Shown piece by piece: positions 52,162 to 57,898 of a stretch of DNA of 57,898 bases (within the stretch, counting starts at the first letter, position 1; each line of letters starts with the position of its first letter). Made by a program: the position numbers and the translations under genes. The DNA comes from an uncultured Flavonifractor sp. (GTDB taxonomy: Bacteria > Bacillota > Clostridia > Oscillospirales > Oscillospiraceae). The notes beneath the pieces are model-generated. The model saw nothing but the letters and a program-made list of their open reading frames with translations, did no database searches and was not told the origin of the DNA. The stretch covers positions 1 to 57,898 of the forward strand of contig CANAAV010000018.1 of NCBI GenBank assembly GCA_947346365.1, given 5' to 3'.

Positions 52162-52794
52162 ATGAAAATCATCCTCTTGGGCGCACCGGGTGCCGGTAAA
52201 GGGACCCAAGCTGAGATTATCAGCCGTAAATTGGGTATCCCCACAATTTCTACAGGGAATATCCTCCGTGCCGCGGTGAAGGAGGGGACTCCCACCGGTT
52301 TGCAGGCGAAAAGCTTCATGGATGCGGGCAAATTGGTCCCGGATGATGTGATTATCGGCATTATTAAAGAGCGGTTGACCCAGCCGGACTGCCAGAACGG
52401 TTTTATTCTGGATGGCGTTCCTCGGACCATTGCCCAGGCAGAGGCCCTGGAGCGCCATGGCATCCGCTTTGACGCGGTGCTCTCGCTGGAGATTTCCGAC
52501 GAGGTAATCACCTCACGGCTGACCGGCCGGCGCACCTGTCACACCTGCGGCGCGCCCTACCACATTGTAGCGGCGCCTCCTGCGAAAGCGGACGCGTGTG
52601 ACAAGTGCGGCGGCGCGCTGGAACAGCGCAAGGACGATTTGCCCGAAACGGTTAAGCACCGCCTGGAGATCTACCACCGGGAGACTGAGCCTCTAAAGGA
52701 TTACTACCAAGCCCATGGAGTGCTTAAAACGGTGCCTGACCTGGGTGGGATCGATGCGACCAATAAGGAAATCATGGAGCTGTTGGGTAAATGA
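52162..52794 (+). CDS. adk: Adenylate kinase, zinc-lid type
   Basis: 210 residues. Walker A LGAPGAGKGTQAE at 5-17, NMP-binding STGNILRAAV, GFILDGVPRT near 80, and a lid with CHTCG and CDKCGG cysteines near 130-155 that bind zinc as in Gram-positive enzymes. Interconverts AMP/ATP and ADP. Start ATG 52162; the stop overlaps map by four bases. Confidence 0.98.
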   Translation: MKIILLGAPGAGKGTQAEIISRKLGIPTISTGNILRAAVKEGTPTGLQAKSFMDAGKLVPDDVIIGIIKERLTQPDCQNGFILDGVPRTIAQAEALERHGIRFDAVLSLEISDEVITSRLTGRRTCHTCGAPYHIVAAPPAKADACDKCGGALEQRKDDLPETVKHRLEIYHRETEPLKDYYQAHGVLKTVPDLGGIDATNKEIMELLGK

Positions 52795-53570
52795 AGACAA
52801 TGGAAATGATTTCCCTTAAATCATCCCGTGAAATTGAGCTGATGCGCCGGGCCGGGCGGCTGACCGCCCAGGCCCGGGCGCTGGCAGGCTCGATGGTTCA
52901 CCCCGGCGTAACCACCTTGGAGATTGATGCAGCGGTGCGCAGATTCATTGAGAGCCACGGTGCGCGTCCTTCCTTCTTGAACTATAACGGGTTCCCCGGC
53001 TCAGCCTGCATCTCGGTAAACGAGGTGGTCATACACGGAATTCCCGGCCGCCGGAAACTGCGGGAAGGAGATATTGTCAGCGTGGACGTGGGAGCCTGTC
53101 TAGACGGGTTTCACGGAGACTGCGCGGCTACCTATCCCTGCGGACAGGTGAGCGAGGAGGCCATGCGCCTGATTCAGGTGACTGAGCAGAGTTTTTGGGA
53201 GGGCATCAAGCAGGCCCAGCCGGGTAAACGGGTGTATGACATCTCCCATGCGGTGCAGCAGTATGTGGAGACCAACGGCTATTCCGTAGTGAGGGATTTT
53301 GTGGGCCATGGTGTGGGCGCTAAGCTCCACGAGGCGCCAGAAGTCCCGAACTTCGGCCCTGCGGGCCATGGGCCCCGGCTGCAGCCGGGCATGACCATTG
53401 CGGTAGAGCCCATGGTCAATGCGGGCGGCTGGCAGGTCAAGGTGCTGAAGGACAAGTGGACCACCGTAAGCGCCGACGGTTCTTTGGCGGCTCACTATGA
53501 GAATACGATCGTGATTACCGACGCCGGACCGGAAATCCTCACCGTTACCGGAGACGGGGCCTATGTTTGA
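52791..53570 (+). CDS. map: Methionine aminopeptidase, type I
   Basis: 259 residues. Removes N-terminal Met from nascent proteins using two metal ions. Ligands are in SVDVGACLDGFHGDCAAT (two Asp), GHGVGAKLHEAPEVPNF (His), AVEPMVNAGG (Glu) and HYENTIVIT (Glu). ATG 52791 overlaps the adk stop; ATG 52800 is an alternative. Confidence 0.97.
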   Translation: MKTMEMISLKSSREIELMRRAGRLTAQARALAGSMVHPGVTTLEIDAAVRRFIESHGARPSFLNYNGFPGSACISVNEVVIHGIPGRRKLREGDIVSVDVGACLDGFHGDCAATYPCGQVSEEAMRLIQVTEQSFWEGIKQAQPGKRVYDISHAVQQYVETNGYSVVRDFVGHGVGAKLHEAPEVPNFGPAGHGPRLQPGMTIAVEPMVNAGGWQVKVLKDKWTTVSADGSLAAHYENTIVITDAGPEILTVTGDGAYV

Positions 53571-53868
53571 CTACACGGGTCAAATCGTTCAGGCTACCGC
53601 CGGACGGGATAAGGATGGGATATTCTGTGTGGTGGGAGTAGATCAGGAGCGGGCTATGCTGCTGCTGGCAGATGGAAAACGCCGTAAGGTGGCACATCCG
53701 AAAGCAAAAAGGCCGGGACATGTGCGAGCGCTGGCAGATGAAAACCAAGCCTGCGGCTGTCCCGCTGTGCAAAAGCTGAAACAGGGGGAGCCCCTGTCCG
53801 ACAGAGAGTTGAGAAGGGCGCTGGCCGCCTTCAAGGGAGGGAATCACACTTGGCAAAGGACGATATGA
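53563..53868 (+). CDS. KOW-domain RNA-binding protein (L14e-like)
   Basis: 101 residues. [20 protein letters not shown] is a KOW-type motif, followed by a basic segment ([19 protein letters not shown]). The family resembles eukaryotic L14e/L27e and is commonly placed between map and infA in Firmicutes; its role in the ribosome is unknown. It overlaps map by 8 bases at its start and infA by 19 bases at its end, so all three are coupled. Confidence 0.85.
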   Translation: MFDYTGQIVQATAGRDKDGIFCVVGVDQERAMLLLADGKRRKVAHPKAKRPGHVRALADENQACGCPAVQKLKQGEPLSDRELRRALAAFKGGNHTWQRTI

Positions 53869-54068
53869 TTGAGGTAGAGGGCGTTGTGGTAGAGTCCCTG
53901 CCTAATACCACCTTCCACGTGGATATTGGAAACGGCCACATTATTTTGGCACATATCTCCGGTAAGCTGCGGATGAACTTTATCCGCATTCTGCCCGGCG
54001 ATAAGGTGACCGTGCAGATGTCCCCCTATGATGTGACCCGTGGAAGAATCACCTGGCGCAGCAAATAG
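53850..54068 (+). CDS. infA: Translation initiation factor IF-1
   Basis: 72 residues, exactly family length. [20 protein letters not shown] and [20 protein letters not shown] are diagnostic of the OB-fold factor that occupies the A-site during initiation. TTG 53850 is the start, after AAGGGAGGG, and lies inside the preceding KOW gene. Confidence 0.97.
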   Translation: MAKDDMIEVEGVVVESLPNTTFHVDIGNGHIILAHISGKLRMNFIRILPGDKVTVQMSPYDVTRGRITWRSK

Positions 54069-54370
54069 ATGTGTGAAAGCCGCAAGCCGGGAACACAGCA
54101 GACAAAACAACCACTGCCCAGAGGGGCATGGATTTAAAACAGACGAAATAACAACGACCGGTATGGGAACGGCAGGGATAAAAACCCTGCTACGCCGCAT
54201 AAAACCGCTCCAAAGCCCAGCACAGCGGGTTTGGAGCGGAGAGGAGGAGCAAGAGAGCGAAACGCAGGTCCGGCGGTTACGCCGGACGCAGCGGAGCGGA
54301 CTTTGCGACGACGACGAGGGGCCTTGCCCCCGCCATACCGGGGCCATCAGGCTTAACAGGAGGTTTAGAC
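54069..54370. other. Long structured spacer infA-rpmJ
   Basis: 302 bases with no supported gene. Three stems: GCAGGG/CCCTGC (54172-54190), CCGCTCCAAA/TTTGGAGCGG (54205-54239, extended by CCC/GGG) and GTCCGGCG/CGCCGGAC (54268-54287, loop GTTA). The rpmJ site AGGAGG closes it. Confidence 0.65.
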
Positions 54371-54484
54371 ATGAAAGTAAGACCGTCCGTGAAGCCCATG
54401 TGCGAGAAGTGCAAGATCATAAAGCGCAAGGGCAAGGTCATGGTTATCTGTGAAAATCCCAAGCACAAACAAAGACAGGGTTAA
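54371..54484 (+). CDS. rpmJ: 50S ribosomal protein L36, zinc type
   Basis: 37 residues. [17 protein letters not shown] with CxxC and a later Cys and His ([13 protein letters not shown]) make the C+ form. ATG 54371 after AGGAGG (54358-54363). Confidence 0.98.
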   Translation: MKVRPSVKPMCEKCKIIKRKGKVMVICENPKHKQRQG

Positions 54485-54505
54485 TAAGGAGGGAGCTGAA
54501 ACAGT

Positions 54506-54874
54506 ATGGCACGTATTGCTGGCATTGATTTGCCCAGAGATAAGCGGGTTGAGATTGGTTTGACCTACATCTTTGGCATCGGGCGCACCAGCGCGAACAA
54601 GATTCTGGCCGAGGCCAAAATCAACCCCGATACCCGTGTAAAGGACCTGACCGAAGCTGACGAGGCAAAGCTACGTGAGATCATCGGCAACCACTACACT
54701 GTGGAGGGCGACCTCCGGCGCGATGTGGCGATGGACATTAAGCGCCTGACGGAGATTGGCTGCTACCGCGGCATCCGCCACCGCAAGGGACTGCCCGTCC
54801 GGGGCCAGCGCAGCAAGACCAACGCGCGCACCCGCAAGGGTCCCAAGCGCACCGTCGCCAACAAGAAGAAGTAA
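54506..54874 (+). CDS. rpsM: 30S ribosomal protein S13
   Basis: 122 residues. [20 protein letters not shown], and [20 protein letters not shown] near 87-106 with [11 protein letters not shown] following. ATG 54506 after AAGGAGGGAG. Confidence 0.98.
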   Translation: MARIAGIDLPRDKRVEIGLTYIFGIGRTSANKILAEAKINPDTRVKDLTEADEAKLREIIGNHYTVEGDLRRDVAMDIKRLTEIGCYRGIRHRKGLPVRGQRSKTNARTRKGPKRTVANKKK

Positions 54875-54889
54875 GGGAGGGAGAAACAC

Positions 54890-55291
54890 ATGGCTAACGC
54901 AAGTAAGGGCAAGAAGGTTGTTCGCCGGCGCCGTGAGCGCAAGAATGTTGAGAGAGGCCAGGTGCATATCCGCTCCTCCTTTAACAACACCATGGTCACC
55001 GTGACCGATATGGGCGGCAATGCCCTGTCCTGGGCCTCCTCCGGTGGCCTGGGCTTCCGCGGTTCCCGCAAGTCCACCCCCTTCGCCGCGCAGACCGCCG
55101 CCGAGACCGCCGCGAAAGCGGCTATGGAGCACGGCCTGAAGACCGTTGAGGTGTACGTGAAGGGCCCCGGCTCCGGCCGTGAAGCCGCGATCCGCGCCCT
55201 GCAGGCCGTGGGTCTGGAGGTTACCCTGATTAAGGACGTGACCCCCATTCCCCACAATGGCTGCCGTCCGCCCAAGCGCCGCCGCGTGTAA
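54890..55291 (+). CDS. rpsK: 30S ribosomal protein S11
   Basis: 133 residues; contacts mRNA at the platform. [20 protein letters not shown] near 23-42 and [16 protein letters not shown] at the C-terminus are diagnostic. ATG 54890 after GGGAGGGAG. Confidence 0.98.
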   Translation: MANASKGKKVVRRRRERKNVERGQVHIRSSFNNTMVTVTDMGGNALSWASSGGLGFRGSRKSTPFAAQTAAETAAKAAMEHGLKTVEVYVKGPGSGREAAIRALQAVGLEVTLIKDVTPIPHNGCRPPKRRRV

Positions 55292-55310
55292 TTGAAGGAG
55301 GAACAGATTT

Positions 55311-55940
55311 ATGGCTAGATATACTGGAGCAGTTTGCCGCCAGTGCCGCCGGGAGGGCCAGAAGCTCTTCCTGAAGGGCGACCGCTGTTATACTGACAAG
55401 TGCGCCATTGAGCGGCGCTCCTATGCCCCCGGGATGCATAATCAGGGCCGTCCCAAGAAGCTTAGCGAGTACGGAATGCAGCTGCGGGAGAAGCAGAAGG
55501 CGAAGCACTATTACGGTGTGCTGGAGAGCCAGTTCCACAAGTACTATGAGATGGCAGCCAACCGGAAGGGCGTCACTGGCGACAACCTGCTGTCTATCCT
55601 GGAGACCCGGCTGGATAACGTGGTGTACCGTCTGGGCTTTGCGATGAGCCGTCCGGAGGCTCGCCAGCTGGTCCGCCATGGTCATTTCACCATTAATGGA
55701 CACCGTGTAGATATCCCCTCCTACCTGGTCAAGCCCGGCGAGGTAATTGCCCTTAAGGAGAGTAGCCGCAGTCTGGACAAGTTTAAGGCTTGTATGGAGG
55801 CAAACGCCTCCCGTCCCGCTCCCAAGTGGCTGGACTTTGATAAAAATAATCTGGTTGCCAATGTGGTGGCACTCCCCGTCCGGGAAGATGTGGACCTGCC
55901 CATTGAAGAGCACCTAATCGTCGAGCTGTACTCCAAGTAA
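55311..55940 (+). CDS. rpsD: 30S ribosomal protein S4, zinc type
   Basis: 209 residues. The N-terminal cysteines CRQCRREG and CYTDKC (about 9-31) form the C+ zinc site, and the S4 RNA-binding domain is at [20 protein letters not shown] near 110-130. ATG 55311 follows AAGGAGGA. In many bacteria S4 represses the alpha operon. Confidence 0.98.
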   Translation: MARYTGAVCRQCRREGQKLFLKGDRCYTDKCAIERRSYAPGMHNQGRPKKLSEYGMQLREKQKAKHYYGVLESQFHKYYEMAANRKGVTGDNLLSILETRLDNVVYRLGFAMSRPEARQLVRHGHFTINGHRVDIPSYLVKPGEVIALKESSRSLDKFKACMEANASRPAPKWLDFDKNNLVANVVALPVREDVDLPIEEHLIVELYSK

Positions 55941-56073
55941 GGATTACTACCCTCATTAGGGAAGGACTTGGTCCGTCCGCACTGCGCGGGCTGGACTGGC
56001 GCTTCCTTAGCTGGTGAGCTGCAAGACCCGGCGGCGGGCCGTTGTCCCGCCGCCGCAAGAAGGAGGGTAACAC
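55941..56073. other. Spacer rpsD-rpoA with strong hairpin
   Basis: 133 bases, no gene. Perfect 9-bp stem GGCGGCGGG/CCCGCCGCC (56030-56054) ends eight bases before the rpoA ribosome site AAGGAGG. Confidence 0.6.
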
Positions 56074-57024
56074 ATGGTAGAAATCGAGAAGCCCCGCATC
56101 GAATGTGTGGAGAACCCCGGCGACGGCTCCTATGGCAAGTACGTAGTGGAGCCCCTGGAGCGCGGCTACGGTACCACTCTAGGCAACTCCCTACGGCGCA
56201 TTTTGCTCTCATCCTTGCCCGGCACGGCGGTCACGTCTATTAAGATCGCCGGCGTACAGCACGAGTTTTCCACAATCCCCGGTGTGAAGGAAGATGTAAC
56301 AGAGATTGTGCTCAATGTCAAGAGCATCATCGCCAAACTTCACTCCGAGGGCGTGAAGACGGTCTATATTGAGGCCAGCGGAGAGTGTGAGGTCACCGCC
56401 GGGGACATTAAGGCCGACGGCGAGGTGGAGATCCTCAATCCGGATCTGCACATCGCCACCCTGGGGCCGGATGCCAGCCTGAATATGGAGCTGACATTAT
56501 CCCATGGACGCGGCTATGTACCCGCAGACCGAAACAAGCCCGCTCAGACAATCATCGGGGTCATTCCCGTAGATTCCATCTACACGCCGGTGCGGAAGGT
56601 CAACTACACGGTGGAAAACACCCGTGTGCGTGACCTGACGGACTTCGACAAGCTGACTCTGGAGGTATGGACCAACGGTACGATTGCCGCCAGGGATGCG
56701 GTGAGCCTGGGCGCCCGCATCCTCTGTGATCATTTCCTGCTCTTCACCGATCTGAGCGAGACCATGGGCAGTAAGTCCACGGTGGTGGAGAAGGCGGAGG
56801 CACAGAGGGACAAGGTGCTGGAGCTGACCATTGAAGAGCTGGACCTGTCGGTTCGCTCCTTCAACTGCCTGAAGCGGGCCAACATCAATACGGTGGAGGA
56901 TTTGATTTCTAAGACCGAAGATGAGATGATGAAGGTGCGCAACTTGGGGAGGAAGAGCCTGGAAGAGGTCATCAATAAGCTGGCCATGATGGGGCTGCAT
57001 CTGGCGGACGATGAGAACGGGTAA
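56074..57024 (+). CDS. rpoA: RNA polymerase alpha subunit
   Basis: 316 residues. N-terminal assembly domain: [20 protein letters not shown] near 28-47, [16 protein letters not shown] near 70. C-terminal DNA/activator-binding domain from about 245: [20 protein letters not shown] and [16 protein letters not shown]. Normal length. ATG 56074 after AAGGAGGG. Confidence 0.98.
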   Translation: MVEIEKPRIECVENPGDGSYGKYVVEPLERGYGTTLGNSLRRILLSSLPGTAVTSIKIAGVQHEFSTIPGVKEDVTEIVLNVKSIIAKLHSEGVKTVYIEASGECEVTAGDIKADGEVEILNPDLHIATLGPDASLNMELTLSHGRGYVPADRNKPAQTIIGVIPVDSIYTPVRKVNYTVENTRVRDLTDFDKLTLEVWTNGTIAARDAVSLGARILCDHFLLFTDLSETMGSKSTVVEKAEAQRDKVLELTIEELDLSVRSFNCLKRANINTVEDLISKTEDEMMKVRNLGRKSLEEVINKLAMMGLHLADDENG

Positions 57025-57191
57025 ATAGAGAATACGAATTCCAAGAGATAGGCGGTTCGGGGGCATGTAACGTCCCCTCCCGAACCCGGTTCCCGGCGGG
57101 GGACCGCCAGCCTATTTCGGGGGAATCCCTCAGGACGAATTTAAAATGGAGTTCGCCGGGATGGGCGAGGCTCCGATAGGAGTTGGAACAC
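57025..57191. other. Structured spacer rpoA-rplQ
   Basis: 167 bases, no gene. ATAGGCGGT near 57048-57056 can pair with ACCGCC and GCCTAT near 57103-57115, enclosing a second GTTCGGG/CCCGAAC stem (57055-57086). Confidence 0.5.
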
Positions 57192-57533
57192 ATGTCCAAG
57201 CAGCGAAAATTGGGTAAGCCTACCGATCAGCGTATGGCTATGCTGCGCGCAATGACCACCTATTTGCTGGAGAACGGGCAGATTAAGACCACTGTCACCC
57301 GGGCCAAGGAAGTCGCCCCGATGGCAGAAAAGATGATTACTCTGGCGAAAAATGCCAACCTAGCCAATTACCGCCGGGCGCTGTCCTTCCTGACCAAGGA
57401 GGATGTGGCGAAGAAGCTGTTCGATGAGATTGGGCCTAAGTATGCCGAGCGCAGCGGCGGCTATACCCGCGTGGTCCGCATCGGGCCCCGGCGGGGCGAC
57501 GCTGCTGAGATGGCGATTGTTCAGCTGGTTTAA
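57192..57533 (+). CDS. rplQ: 50S ribosomal protein L17
   Basis: 113 residues, bacterial type. [20 protein letters not shown] and [20 protein letters not shown], with [20 protein letters not shown] at the C-terminus. ATG 57192 preceded by ATAGGAG. Last gene of the alpha operon; strong terminators follow. Confidence 0.98.
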   Translation: MSKQRKLGKPTDQRMAMLRAMTTYLLENGQIKTTVTRAKEVAPMAEKMITLAKNANLANYRRALSFLTKEDVAKKLFDEIGPKYAERSGGYTRVVRIGPRRGDAAEMAIVQLV

Positions 57534-57582
57534 GCGTTAGCTGTGCATACCGTCCGGCGTGGACCCAGGACGGGAAATGGAC

Positions 57583-57626
57583 AAATACCCTCTGATGCGG
57601 GAAGTGGGCCGCATCAGAGGGTATTT
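57583..57626 (+). terminator. Intrinsic terminator after rplQ
   Basis: Perfect 18-bp stem AAATACCCTCTGATGCGG/CCGCATCAGAGGGTATTT with an 8-base loop, 49 bases after the stop. Confidence 0.93.
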
Positions 57627-57689
57627 TATACAGAAAATAAAAGAAGCGGTCTAGGCGATCCCTCACAGAGGTATCTACAAATGTGGGGG

Positions 57690-57733
57690 AAAGCCCCGTC
57701 AGGAACTACGCAAGGAGTTCCTGACGGGGCTTT
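57690..57733 (+). terminator. Second tandem terminator
   Basis: Perfect 18-bp stem AAAGCCCCGTCAGGAACT/AGTTCCTGACGGGGCTTT with an 8-base loop, followed by TCTTTG. Confidence 0.9.
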
Positions 57734-57898
57734 TCTTTGCCCATGGCCTCACCGATAAATCCAAAGTGGATATAGTGAGTTTCCACAGTCTGTTCAACCT
57801 GTTTGGAGCATTTTACACTTTGGTACTGTCAAGATTTATGCGCAAAAAAGAATGCAGGCTCTGGGAGAATGAGATCAGCCAGCAGCAGAGACGTCTTC
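57734..57898. other. Right-edge region without a supported gene
   Basis: A frame from ATG 57838 is open to the edge (MRKKECRLWENEISQQQRRL), but has no ribosome site and matches nothing I know. It may be the 5' end of a gene outside the window. Confidence 0.3.

Noticed and set aside
54040..54453. 137-codon frame across the infA-rpmJ spacer
   Set aside because: It runs through the stems and out of frame over rpmJ; composition is not protein-like.
57838..57898. Start of a gene at the right edge
   Set aside because: No ribosome binding site and only 20 codons visible; recorded as an unsupported possibility.

Overview
The window looks like a chromosomal segment of a G+C-rich gut-type Clostridia, most like the Oscillospiraceae (Flavonifractor/Pseudoflavonifractor-like). 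That is inference from gene content and codon use, not from a marker search. Supporting signs are pyruvate:ferredoxin oxidoreductase, a ferredoxin-tailed aldo/keto reductase, a split transketolase, a TatD-linked radical SAM protein, zinc-type (C+) S14, S4 and L36, and strong AGGAGG ribosome binding sites. Most promoters read as TTGnnn-17-TATAAT-like sigma-A sites.

Layout. 1-2298: 3' two thirds of nifJ, followed by a duplicated gene tail and terminator enclosing a cluster of hairpins. 2645-4285: aldo/keto reductase plus MerR regulator behind a 19-bp-spacer MerR promoter. 4431-7496: secreted 5'-nucleotidase/S-layer/hydrolase fusion. 7714-8157: broken GNAT acetyltransferase. 8459-15751: glycogen phosphorylase, NiaR-like regulator, NhaC antiporter and an EF-G paralogue. 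16151-23678: split transketolase, HAD phosphatase, membrane protein, TatD and radical SAM pair, membrane-anchored XRE regulator, MntP/YtaF-like protein. 23741-25265 (minus): arsR-trxB-trxA redox operon behind a consensus promoter carrying an inverted-repeat operator. 25457-30550 (minus): a visibly A+T-richer islet with a GtrB-like glycosyltransferase, three SAM methyltransferases and a polytopic GT-C-like protein, probably modifying a surface glycan. 31080-32900: DEAD-box RNA helicase behind a long structured leader.

32937-40637: a compact operon encoding the whole shikimate pathway plus prephenate dehydratase (aroF-aroB-aroA-aroC-pheA-aroK-aroQ-aroE). Its leader holds a 30-codon peptide with two Tyr, one Trp and three Phe codons, then competing hairpins and an intrinsic terminator. 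This looks like ribosome-mediated attenuation sensing aromatic amino acids, and is the most interesting regulatory system I see here.

40689-57533: the S10-spc-alpha ribosomal superoperon in canonical order (rpsJ to rplQ, with secY, adk, map, a KOW protein, infA and rpoA). It is interrupted by unusually long hairpin-rich spacers and preceded by a structured leader with a terminator-like hairpin. Tandem terminators close it. I saw no tRNA, rRNA, CRISPR array, insertion sequence or phage gene.
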